Below are positions 10,791-22,689 of a DNA stretch of 64,000 nt, piece after piece. A program made the translations under genes and the position numbers. The notes under the pieces are model-generated. The model was given only the letters and a program-made list of their open reading frames with translations, was not told the DNA's origin and ran no database searches. The stretch is from Diplonema papillatum (lineage: Eukaryota > Euglenozoa > Diplonemea > Diplonemida > Diplonemidae), in NCBI GenBank assembly GCA_030068145.1, contig JAPJBO010000010.1, forward strand, positions 496,001 through 560,000, in the 5' to 3' direction. Position 1 is the first letter of the stretch. Each line of letters opens with the position of its first letter.

Positions 10791-13440
10791 CTGAAGTCCG
10801 TGCAGTTCTCCCCAGCTGCAACTGCACCGAGACTGCCGACCGTTGTTTTCTTCCTCGTCGATCCAGGTCTGCTGCACAAACCTCGTCACTTTTTCTTTTT
10901 TCACCACCCCTTCCAGTTACTTTTTCCGTACACCGCGGGGCAACAGACTCTACAAGAACGGGGTGGGCCGGCTGGGAAGGGAGGGAGGACAGCTGCTCGG
11001 ATTTATTTCATCTTTTTGTCGAGTCTGGAGGTCTCCTGCCAGTGTTTCCTCTGCTCTACAGAAACACCTGTCAAGAAGAAAGGCGCCTTCTTTGCAGCGG
11101 TGGTGACCGACGCTTTTTTTCAAAGTGAAAGTTTCGTGCGCTTGGAGAATGAGTTTCTCAAACCTGCAAAATGTCTTTTTTCGGCATGAGTCCATCATTC
11201 CAGAAGTGCAAGCGAGTTTTTTTAAGGATAGAAACGGGGTAGTAACCTCGTACAAGTGTTGGTACCCATCGAAATAGTATTGGGGTTCTGAAGATCATTA
11301 GGACGTCAAAAAAGTCTTGCAGATTTCTTACTGAGAGAATAGGAGCAAGACGCATGGCTGGACGAGCACGACCAGTAATATCCCGGTAAATGGTAGCACT
11401 CCTGAACTAGCCCGAACCAACAGGATCAAAGAATGTCAGTCACACGTTCCCGATTCTTTTGAAACTTCTGCGCCAATCTGGTACCCCGAAACCCCCGTAC
11501 TGCGTAGTTCCAGCGTAGTACGTGCGGGGTTTGTGAAACGGCAAGGGCTACGATTTATCCTATCACTGAAACTGCCTTGCACCTCCCAAGCACCGGACCC
11601 ACTTCTGCAGGGCAAAACCGTGCCGACAGGGGACCTCTTCCAAAATGCCTTTTTATTCGTTCAGAGGGAAACACTGGCCAGGACGTTGTGAGTGCGAGGA
11701 CCGGTTCTGAGCGTGCCAACGGGTGAACGCTTCAGCTTCGCCGTTAGCCAACGCACTCTTGTGCCATTCGCTTGTGCGCTTGATATGCGGAGGCGCACGG
11801 CGACAAAAGAAAGCAAGCAAAAGAAGAAGGTTTCGGGTTCGGTTCTCAGCGGCCTACCATCGTTGCTCCCGCTTTGTTCTGCACGCCTTGTCGACTTCCC
11901 ACGCACGTTCTGGGGCTCTTTTTGTTATAGGCGCGACAGGGGTGAGCATCACGGAATCGATAACGACCGGTTAGTGTCGCTACGTTCTTGCCCCTCACCC
12001 GCCTGGGCGTGGCTACGGGGGGGAGGACAAGCAGGTACCTTTTTCTCCCTTTCGGCGGAAACCCCTTTTCGACTCGGACCGCAGACCCCGCTCCGTCCGC
12101 GCACTCAGCGAGGTTGATCGCTTTTTTTTCGGTCGGGGGAGCCTGGCGGGTGCTACAGTCGGTGGCAAAGTTGCAGGTGGTCGAATGATAACAGATGCCT
12201 GACACGCGTCTGAATAGTAGACTTCCGTCCGCCAGTCAGACTTCTTGAGGGTCCGCCAGTCGGCCTCCCTAGAACCCTGATCATTCGATCTGGCCCCTTC
12301 AGGTTCGGCTGTACAGACTCGATTGTAGGGGTTCAGGTGGTCCTAGGTCCGAGGGGGTATTCTACGGAACCCGGCCTCTAAATGCTCAATTTCGAGACCT
12401 GGGAAGGACGAGCCACACGCTAATGGTAGAAACGGATACGCGCAATGTTTTTCCTGGGTGGCTTAAAAATATTCTTTTGCCTACCTACCCCGCCCCCGCC
12501 TTTCACGCCGCCCCCCCGATCCCGCCGAAAAACTCTGTAGCCGTAGAGGACTGGTGGAGGTGACCGGTGCGGCAACCAGGTCTCCTGCAGGAGGAACACG
12601 TCGTTCGTGCGGGGTATGGGCCGGCTACGCCTCTGCTGATGTTTTCAAACTGCAGCATTTTCGCTGCCAGCTGACATCTCACTGTTGGCGCGCACCTGCT
12701 CTGGACTGTAGCTGGGGTCGCTTCTTCGGGCCGTGGATTTCAACTTTTTTACGCTTAGAAGGAAATGCTTGACAAAGCTGCCAGACAAAGAACTGCGTAG
12801 TTGGTTTTACAAGAACCGAAGGCTGTAACTACACGTGTTCGACGAGGTCGTCGGGTCCATCTGCAAATCAGATTGTGTTTGTATTGTATTTGCCCCTCTA
12901 CTTGTATTTGCCCCTCTACCTATATTTCCTCCCTTCGATTCGGAGTCAAAAGCAGCTACGTCGAGTATTTCCTGTACCCGGTTTTGTTGTACGTGAGGGT
13001 GTCTCAACCTGGTTCAGGATTTTCTCGGTCTGACACTGTTCTTTTTTTCTCGTTGACAGTTTTTCGGGTCGGCAGGAAATCGTGCGGGGTGTGTCAGTTT
13101 CCTCTTTTGTGTTTCCGACGATCCTGATTTTCCTTTTCTTTGTTTTTTTTGCAGGCCGCCCAAGTTTACATTACGTTTTATGGGCCCCTGCTTCATGCTT
13201 TTGTAGAACAGTTCGCAAAATTGTACTCAAGAAAGAACCGCCGATCAATGGTTGAGGCTTCGCGGTTGGCAGGTCAAACTGAACGGCCAAAGGCCCTGCC
13301 AACCTGTTTGTTGTGTAACCCTTTTTGCTCCCCCGTCGGCAGGGTCGTCAAGTCGGCCCTTATGTTCCCTGAAGTACGGCTGCCGATGAAGGAGGACAGA
13401 AAACCGTCGGCGTCGAACGAAAAAGGGAGGAAACGAAAAT

Positions 13441-13690
13441 ACTCGAGGGACTGCCTTGTGCTCATTTCGAAGGAGGCTAGAGGGGGAGAAAACAATACAA
13501 CTACAAAGTGGGTCTTTTTTGTTGAACGCTTACGCTGCTTCGGCATTTTTTGTTGAACGCTTCCGCCCGCCACTAAACCCAGATTTACCTGTGTTTCGTG
13601 TGGGCTACAGCATATTTACCTCCTTTGATCTATCGCAACTGGCAGTCTCCTCAAGCATTTCCTACAAAGCAGGTGCTTATACAAAAAAAA
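13441..13690 (+). repeat. Family A dispersed repeat, longest copy
   Basis: About 250 bp from ACTCGAGGGACTGCCTTGTG to CAGGTGCTTATACAAAA. Nearly the whole length is inverted at 44185-44400. TTTTTTGTTGAACGCTT is duplicated inside this copy. It keeps a frame reading RPPLNPDLPVFRVGYSIF also present in the other copy, probably only because the DNA is similar. Confidence 0.85.
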
Positions 13691-14880
13691 AGGGTGTCCA
13701 GCGCCACCTGCGAGAGTGGCCGGGCCGCCCCCCACCCGTCGATGGCGCCGCCTCCGTCACGCAAAGAAGGCACGTCAGGAGGGGGCGGCACGCAAAGCCG
13801 CCACGTGCGTGGACCATGTGGAGGAGGAATGGGGAACCAAGTGAAGGGGGGGGGTGGGAGGAAATAGATGAGGGAAGTTGCACACGGTAGGCCGGCCGTG
13901 GTCGGCGATCCCCAAGTTCGACCAAAAGGTTTCTGCGGCCAACGGGATCGAAAGCCACACCACTCTTGCAGTCAAAGTAGGGGGTGCAACGGCCCGCACG
14001 CTCAGCACATGGTCGGTCCACCGTGCAAGAAGAAGCATGTTCGCGTCCCACTACATGACGGAAACCCGAACGGAAACCCGCACATCCACATTTAGTAGTC
14101 CGCCTGACTCGGAGCAGACTGCGAGAGCCAGCAGCTTCGGTCGTTCGTCTGTTTCTGCTACTTCTTGGAAGGTCGAAGTTCGAGACCCGAAAAGAAGAAA
14201 GAACCGAACCCTCGCGCGGTCGTCAGTGCAACTGTTTGTGGGTGGTAGCTCCGGGGTTCCGGTCATCTTCTGTTGCGCGGACCAAATCCGGTGGGCATCG
14301 TCAACATGGAACGCGAGCTGGCAGATAGGGCGGCGACGCGAAGCTTGCCAGAAGCCTGGATTACCCTTCATCATACATGTGAGAGCAGGTAATATCCGTG
14401 AACCAACGGGCGGGAAAAACATAATATAGTGCTCGGGCATTCTCGCGAATCCTGCCGCGAGAAGGGAGGGAAGTGAGGAGTGGAGTGTGAAAGGGCCGGA
14501 GCTAACCGGTCTTTCGGTCGGTGGTTGGTTGAGGTTAGAGTAGTGCAGGCCGCGGCAACTGGCGGCCCCACCATTTCGAACCCCCCCGTCGTGTGCCACA
14601 GGGGAGAACGGCGCAGTGAGGTGGAGGATGGGCAAGACCCGTGAGGCACAAGCAGAGAAAAAAAAAAAAAAAAAAAAGAAAAAACAGCAGCGAAAACAAC
14701 ACGCAGTTTTACGCCGAACTGATACCGTTGTTTTCCTACCTTTCTTCCCCTCCTTTTCTTTCTTGCCATAGGGCGCTTGCGGGTAGGTGGTTGATTCCTC
14801 CCTGAGGGATGATGACTAGTGAGATTTGTTCTTTCCTTGTTGCTTTCGAGATACGGGGGGTCCAAAAATCGCACGGGGTT
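13691..14880. other. No gene seen
   Basis: GC-rich sequence with an A20 run (14658-14677). Overlapping frames on both strands resemble no protein. Confidence 0.5.
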
Positions 14881-14940
14881 GGGGTGGCCGGCTACATTGG
14901 ATGAGCACACTTTTCCGCAAAACTTCCCAGAAATTCCCAG

Positions 14941-15029
14941 AATTTCGTTCTCTTTCACGCTTTTTCACGTTTTTTCGTCGTCTTGTTGCGTTAGTGGGGA
15001 GTCATTTGCAAGCAAATGAGTACCACACT
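14941..15029 (+). repeat. TTTCACG repeat with octamer palindrome, copy 1
   Basis: CTTTTTCACG units are followed by TCGTCTTGTTGCGTTAGTGG and GGAGTCATTTGCAAGCAAAT. A direct copy lies at 16600-16705, an inverted one at 21227-21275, and a partial one at 54323-54345. Confidence 0.8.
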
Positions 15030-15301
15030 ATACTCTTTCACGTTTTTTCACATCGTTTCGTCGTCTTGTTGCGTTAGTGTCATCGTTTCACACTGGTTCA
15101 GCTCTTTTCGCAAGCCTTCACAGACGTTCATACCGGGTTGTGTGACAGTTTTCTACGATGTGCTGCATGGATTTGCTCCAAAATCGTCCCCTTTAACACA
15201 TGTGACCGCCAAGGTGTAGGCACTTGATTGACCGATAAATGGCCGAAAAAAACGAAAAGGGGAAACGGTCGGTGCCCCTCGAGCTCGGGAACTAGTCACT
15301 C

Positions 15302-15680
15302 CCGCTTCCCTTTTCGGTCTTCCGGTTTAGCACGTTCACCACCAGTGTGCGTGTTCTCCATTCGGACCGCGTTGTTCGGGCAGACGTCCTTGAATTCGCC
15401 AAACGCAACCCTGATTTCTTCACCAACGAAATCCTCCCCCACCGCACCTGGACCCAATGGAAGAGGGGTTTGACTTTGGTCGGAACTTCCGAAGGGTGGG
15501 GTGACCTCACGTCATTCCAGGTCGCTAACGTAGTCTACCAGCGGCCGATAGCTCTCTTCATCCTCACCCGGACCGTCAGCCCTACGTACGTTGTGGATCG
15601 GAAGTGATCAACAAGACGAATCGGCAATTATGCCCGCTCACTACGGCGAGACGCATTACGACTACGTCCCTGGGGTTTTT
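15302..15680 (+). pseudogene. OTU-family cysteine protease-like remnant
   Basis: The sequence encodes pieces that follow an OTU domain in order: RADVLEFAKRNPDFF, then EGWGDLTSFQVANVVYQRPI, which matches the WGD..LQA.AN...RPI core, then HYGETHYDYVPG, which matches the region of the catalytic His. The pieces are not one continuous frame, so this is a broken copy. OTU domains are common in host deubiquitinases and as cargo of mobile elements; the inverted ends around it suggest the latter. Its true family of origin is unknown. Confidence 0.5.
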
Positions 15681-16599
15681 CGAGCAAGCTGCGCGGAGCA
15701 GTGGTGTCAAGGGCTCGGTAGCCCGGCTGATAGCCCAGCGCGAGACGAAGGTGACCACCTGGAGGTACGAACCTCACCAGAACCTCAGCGCCAGCACAGC
15801 GACCTCACCGACGTCTTCAACCACATCCACGACCAATCATACCACATCCACGGCCGAACGAGGAGCTTCTTCATCTCAAAGAGTGTCAACGCCACTCTTT
15901 CTATAACATAAACATACATACAAAAGGTGTCACGGGATAAGCCGGCAGCCGCTGCTTAACGGCTTATATAAATCCTGAGATTACCCCCTCAGGTGACGAT
16001 ACTTCAACCTTCTTTTCGTTTCAAAATGAAGACTGGAGTCTTCTGAAATGAAGACGGGGCTTGGTCAAATCTCGCTCAGATGTTGGATGGTGTCCTGTTA
16101 CGTTTCGGGTGAAGCTACGGGCCTACTATGGGAAAGCCGTCAGCGACGTGGTTTTCCCTGGCACGGCATGTGCCGCAATTCTGAAGGTGGTGATCACTAT
16201 AAATATTCCGAGGAAGCGCATAACAAGTGCCAAGCTACTCTACCACGAATCACGTTAGGTGACGTCAACAAATATGCGCTGCGCTACGAAGCAAATGAGG
16301 CTTGCTGGCGGCATGTCAGGGGGAGTGTCGTGCGGTCGGACAAGGCGATGCCGGATGGTCGTCGATGCCAAGTGACGCCTGCGGTGCGGACAAGCAAGCT
16401 TGTTACCATAAAAAAAGAACCCCTGTTCCTTCGCTCAGTTTCCCACTGTTTCACAGTTTCTCCAAAATTTTGTTCTCCTTCGCACTTCTTCCCATTTCCC
16501 CAGTTTCGGGCTGGTGTTCACGTTGGTAGGGAGTCAATACCCCCCAAAAAACTGGAAAAGTATTCAGAAAACTTCCAAAATCTTCCCAGAATTTCCCAA

Positions 16600-16740
16600 G
16601 ATTCCCCAGAATTTCGGTCCCTTTCACGCTTTTTCACGCTTTTTCGTCGTCTTGTTGCGTTAGTGGGGAGTCATTTGCAAGCAAATGAGTACCACACGCT
16701 TTTTCACGCTTTTTCACAGTGTTTCACAGTGTCTCACGTG
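16600..16740 (+). repeat. TTTCACG repeat with octamer palindrome, copy 2
   Basis: Same order as at 14941, near-identical over the GTCTTGTTGCGTTAGTGG block; CACAGTGTTTCACAGTGTCTC follows. Confidence 0.8.
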
Positions 16741-17038
16741 GTTCCACTTTCATACACATACGTTCCCAAGAGCGACTGGTGATATCATGTGAAAGACATG
16801 GGAATTTTTGTGAAATTTGGTGTGTCTCCAATGTAGCCGGCCACCCCAGGGGTCAGAGTTTTGTTGTCTGTACGCCTGGGAGCAACGGTACACAGTTCCC
16901 AAACGTGTTTGTGACGTGACAAGAAAAATGCTTCTCGTACCAATACCGACCGCAGTAGGTCGGCATCCGAACGACTACGAAAAGAAAAAGAGGGGGAACA
17001 TCGAAGGGGTCACCCAGTGCTTCTTTCGACGGGCTGCA

Positions 17039-17056
17039 GGGGGGGGGGGGGGGGGG
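17039..17056 (+). repeat. G18 homopolymer
   Basis: Eighteen G in a row on the plus strand after CTGCA. Confidence 0.9.
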
Positions 17057-17158
17057 ACGTGAAAATGGGTTTGCTTGGAGGCTTTTCGTGTTCTTCTGCA
17101 GATGCTGAGCAATGCAACTGCAAATGGGATTTTTTTTAGACTGTTTCGTGTAGTAAGC

Positions 17159-17300
17159 GGTCGGTTTTTCTTGTGCAACGCTTACGCCTGGCACTGAAAC
17201 CCCATGATTTACTTGTGGTTTCGTGTGGGCCGCAGCACAGTTCCTCGTTGGTGGCGTTGTGCAGCTAGCGGCCTCTTCGAGTATCCTACAAGCAGCTCGA
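17159..17300 (+). repeat. Family A dispersed repeat, diverged
   Basis: TTGTGCAACGCTTACGCC, GGTTTCGTGTGGGC, then TTCGAGTATCCTACAAGCAG follow the family order with many differences. Confidence 0.6.
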
Positions 17301-18017
17301 AGCCGATGATCGGCGTGCGGGGAGGCCCGTCCTCTATCTGTTTTCCTGACCTCTCTTCGCAACTTCACGGCGAGCTATGGTGGGATCCGCCTTTTCCAGC
17401 TTTACGTAAGTTTTCCTCTGCCCCTTGTCCTTGCGTGCATTGCCTGTACTGTCGCTTGGTGTCCTTCATAACTTATCCTCCGCGGAATGTACATGTGATC
17501 GTACAGCGGTACAGCTAAGACACTCCAGATGATGCAGCCGTCTCTCCTTTTAATAACAGAAACGTGGAAAGGGTTGACACCTTGAAACGCTATGCGGTGT
17601 TGGGGACGGACCATGGAAAGTCGTGCTTGGCAAACGTTAGCGAACACCCCTGGCGGGGTATCGGGTAGGTAAGTGAAGCCGGGTGGGGGTGCTTCGCCCC
17701 CTAACGATAGCAGAGGCAGCACTAGCCCGCCCGGGGGCGGTTCCTTTCTGGCAGGTTTCCTCCGCCAGCGGGGGTTTTGCTTGGGTCTTTCGGCGGCCTT
17801 GTGCGGGGGCTTCGAGAGCGATGCCTTGCGATCTTTCGTTTTCGTTCCGATGCTCACCTGGGCGCGTGCCTTTGTAGATGTGCTTTCCGGGAGCGCAGTG
17901 CGCGGGGGTGCATTCGAAGCAGGATCTTGATTCGTAGCAACACTTGAGTTTTCGTGCTGTGCGCTCCTGGAGTCAGCCGGCACGTGCTTCCGTCCCTGAG
18001 AAGATTCTTCTGGCCCA

Positions 18018-18500
18018 TGGGCGACCGCTTTCGAACGAGTGGTCGACCAATGATTGACCACTGGTCGACCACTGCCTTGCCCATGGGCAAGCACTGGTCA
18101 ACACTGCCTGCCATTGGCGACTACTGTAAAAACGAGTGGTCGAACATCGTCTTGCCCACGGGCGACCGCTGTAGGATGAGTGGTCGGCGACTACTGTAAA
18201 ACGAGTGGTCGACCATCGTCTTGCCAACGGGCGACCGCTGTAGAATGAGTGGTCGACCGCTGCCTGGCGACTACTATAAAACGAGTGGTCGACCATCGCC
18301 TTGCCCATGGGCGACCGCTGTAAAATGAACGGTCGACCACTGCCTGCCATTGGCGACTACTGTAAAACGAGTGGTCGACCATCGTCTTGCCCATGGGCGA
18401 CCAATGTAAAGCGAGTGGTCGACCATCGCCTGGCCCATTGGCGACTGCTGTAAAATGAATGGTCGACCCGTGGTTGACCATTGGTCTACCACTGCCTGGT
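18018..18500. repeat. 44-bp tandem repeat with two palindromes per unit
   Basis: About ten units alternate between a 44-bp form (GTGGTCGACCATCGTCTTGC, CCATGGGCGACC, GCTGTAAAATGA) and a 35-42-bp form carrying GGCGACTACTGTAAAACGA. Nearly every unit contains GGTCGACC and, in the long form, CCCATGGG or a variant. Frames on the minus strand (DHSFYSGRPWARR) are by-products of the repeat. Confidence 0.9.
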
Positions 18501-18806
18501 CAATGGGAGCCAAGGGTGACTAAAAAGACCCTACCCCCATGAAGATTCCACACATCGCCAGTGACGCATCACCCGGCACGGGCAGCACCTAGCCTCCCTT
18601 TTCTTCCCCGTAACACGCGCGTGCGGATGCAGTGAAGCTGCGCACGATGGAAACGGGACGTCAATGGCAAAATTATTGGCCGTGGCGGAACTCATGCATT
18701 ACTCACGGCACTGGATCTTTCGACGGCCCAGAATATGGGCACTGAGAGGGCGTTGAACTGTCAGCGAACCGGGAAACAAAATGAAAAAAGAGGTGAAAGG
18801 GAGAAA

Positions 18807-20033
<1,227 letters not shown>

Positions 20034-20090
20034 AGTGTCAGACTAGCCTACCCGAATGCCATTGATTCCTTTTGGCAGGGTTTCCAGTTT
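20034..20090 (+). repeat. Dispersed GTGTCAGACTAGC repeat, copy 1
   Basis: GTGTCAGACTAGCCTACCC, then GATTCCTTTTGGCAGGGTTT; a diverged copy lies at 29461-29520. Confidence 0.5.
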
Positions 20091-20295
20091 GTTTGAGATG
20101 GCTTTATTTGCTTTTTTGAAGAGAGGGTCTTATGAAGAAACTTCCGGTCAGCTCGGTCAGATTCGGTCTGGTCACCTAAATGTACGACAACCCAGTTCGA
20201 AAGGTTTCCACCCCGTGGCAAGCTGTGGGGAAAAGGTTTCCCGCAGCGGGACCTACTGAAAAATGAAGTTTCCGTGGCGCGCCGTAGAAAAAGAA

Positions 20296-20396
20296 GTAAA
20301 AGGTCGCTCCGGGTCCAGGAACACGACAGTCACCCACAGCTTGCAAAGCTTGAGTCGAAGGCAGCACAGTGCCTCAACCCCCGTCCGCTCTGCCTC
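20296..20396 (-). repeat. Family C dispersed repeat
   Basis: Inverted copy: CAGCTTGCAAAGCTTGAGTC lies in the middle, and the ends match 5680-5772 and 28899-28998. Confidence 0.75.
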
Positions 20397-20438
20397 CATG
20401 GCGGCCTCTTCGTTGACCGCACTACCCTGAGCCCAAAT

Positions 20439-20535
20439 CCTGGACGTGGTTTCAGGTGGCAAATTTGGCAATCAGAAGGTCCTACTTGGGCGGTTCAGTT
20501 TCCTCACACATTGCATGTGGCTAAAACTAAAACCG
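20439..20535 (+). repeat. Family D dispersed repeat, copy 1
   Basis: GGACGTGGTTTCAGGTGG, GGCGGTTCAGTTTCCTCACA and TTGCATGTGG are shared, inverted, with 32205-32283; this copy has about 20 bp more in the middle. It sits directly beside a family-C copy. Confidence 0.7.
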
Positions 20536-21226
20536 CACGGGGGAGCATTTTCCCGCCGTGGACGGCCGCCCAGTGAAAGCTTTTTCCGATTTATGTTTGT
20601 TTACCACAGACCCCTGACCGGATTGTAGTCCCTACATAATCCCCTGGGACAGAGATTGGCGTGCAGCACCGACCGGTCGAGCCGCTTGCCGAAGCGACTT
20701 TCTGTTTTCGTGAGAGTTGTACGCCGATTCTTGCGTGCTGGAGCACGGGGTGCTGAATGTGCCCGAAAGCGTAGCGCTTCAGCGGGAAGTCGGACACTCA
20801 GCCGTCTGGCGTTCACACGGTCCAAAGTTCTACCCATCTGCCGCATCCAACCACCTGCTGCGGTTGGACGTCAGACCAACGGGCAGTTTGTCTTCGTCGA
20901 CCCGACCGGTGACGGACTGCTGGCGTGAACTTTGTTGGGGATTTCTAGTTTTCAGGTCCATACTGCAACACGACGGGAAACCCACGGAGAGGCGCGTGTC
21001 TTCCGGTGCGCATTTCGAAGGAGGAGGGTTCCTTGTTTGAACGTTTAAACACCGACGAACTAATCGAAGCTGTTTTCGTTCGTTGATAGGTACCGACATG
21101 ACCACCAGGTGACCTCCCCGAGTATTTCTCACGATGCAGGTACGTATTCATAACAACAGACCGGCACCCATGAAGCTTGACAAACAATAAGAAGTCGTTT
21201 TTGTGTTGGCGACGAACGCTAGTTGT

Positions 21227-21275
21227 GGTACTCATTTGCATGCAAATGACTCCCCACTAACGCAACAAGACGAAC
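21227..21275 (-). repeat. TTTCACG repeat with octamer palindrome, inverted copy
   Basis: GTACTCATTTGCATGCAAAT then GACTCCCCACTAACGCAACA, the inverse of the copies at 14941 and 16600. Here the palindrome is the perfect ATTTGCATGCAAAT. Confidence 0.8.
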
Positions 21276-22689
21276 GCTTGTGTTGTAAAGTGAATGGTCC
21301 AAACATTGCGACCGCCAAGTCAATGAAAGAAAAGCGTCGGTATTTCTTAGGCGGCGAAGCGCCTGTCTTTTCTTAGGCTGTTTCTTTTTTGGGCCGCCGG
21401 CTGTGCGCAAAGAAGAGCCACGTCACTTTTTTTTTTTTTTTTTTCAATCAGTTTCTCTTTCCCCTTCCGGCTAATTTAGGCCGACTGGCTAACCGGCCTG
21501 AACCGGCCTAAAAGTCGGTGGGCCGGCTTCCTACGAAACCCTGCTGCTGCTCCCCCTCTGCCTCTACAACTTTACGCACGTAACCCCACTCTAACACTGG
21601 ACTTTGGGCTGTGCTGCAGATTTGCCGCAGGAACTGCAAAGGTACACCGGGATGTTTGTTGTCCCCGCTTCGGCCAAAATGTCAAAGACTCTTTAGAAGG
21701 ACAACTCGGAGCGTGTGCGGGTTGTGGCAAGCACCTGGAGACGCGTGTACGGGATTTTCAGTTTTTAGAGCTAACGTTCGCTTGAGACTTTCCGAGAAAT
21801 GGGGCTGGCGCGTTCACGCTCCGTAGCTGCTGGCTCAATGTGCATCGGCTAGGATCGACTGACTTCAAAGCCAATTTTGCCGATTACGCCTATGGTGTGC
21901 CAACTTGGCGTTCTCGGGGTGGCAAAAATATCCGTTGGCCGTACTTGAAAGCTTCTTCAAAGCTGTAAGTTCACTCGCGCGGTTACTTCATGACGTAGAC
22001 GGTTCCACTCCCCTCCTGATAGCGCGCCGTGATTGTTTTCGACTAATAGATATTATGCAAAGAACTCGGGGACGATACTCTGCATCGAAGCACTGTACTG
22101 TGCAGTGATGCAAATAATATAATATTATGGCGATAGTCTGCACAGTAGCAGTCGCCGGAACTATAGGATGCAGGGGTGGACCGGCTCAATGATGACGCAG
22201 GGGAGGCGCGGGCAAAACTTCTTCCCTTTCCTCTTTCCTTTTTCCAAAATAGGTGTGATTTGGCTTGCTTGTCCTGATTTCTCCCCCGGCCCAACGACAG
22301 CACGTGTCAAGAGTTGTTTGGTTTGCTTTTTGGTTGATTATTTTTTTTTTTTTTTTTTTTTGGTAACTGAGGGGAAAAATGCCTTACGCACTGACCACAA
22401 GCCGGACCAAACTTGCGAGTGTGGGACTGCCGCTTTTTCTGGCGGGATTTACTGGGCGTTTAATTCAGCTAATTTCGCGCAAGCGCCGGCAGGAGCGAGA
22501 TCTACCAAGCACCTTCCTCCGATTTTGTTTGGTATCTCGTGACTGTCGCTTCCCGAAACTGACTTGAACCGAAATGCGAGTACGGGCGCGGCAAGTCCTT
22601 GGTTGCAGGTGGCGGCAGTATGGTGTCGGCGTCCGGCGACACGTTCTCGAGGGAGGACTATGCTGTTTTGCAACGAAGTTCTTGCTGTC

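Larger units (their letters stand above)
9813..13440. other. Gene-free intergenic stretch
   Basis: No supported gene. It contains a family-A copy, two copies of the GAGTGAAAG motif and a partial family-A-like segment near 11030-11110. Short frames look random. Confidence 0.55.
14881..16847. mobile_element. Candidate 1.97-kb element with inverted ends
   Basis: GGGGTGGCCGGCTACATTGG at 14881-14900 is exactly inverted at 16828-16847, and the next dozen bases are also related. The span holds an OTU-protease-like remnant and two direct copies of a TTTCACG-rich repeat with the ATTTGCAAGCAAAT palindrome. No transposase is recognised, so class and mobility are uncertain; the two ends might instead belong to separate repeat copies. 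Confidence 0.4.
20091..22689. other. Gene-free repeat-bearing stretch
   Basis: Family C and D copies, an inverted octamer-palindrome repeat (21227-21275), the GAGTGAAAG-type motif near 21766, and T-runs at 21427 and 22341. No supported gene. Confidence 0.5.

Noticed and set aside
17402-18094. Minus frame of 230 codons
   Set aside because: Its start lies in the 44-bp tandem repeat and the rest is Pro/Arg/Ser-rich without similarity.
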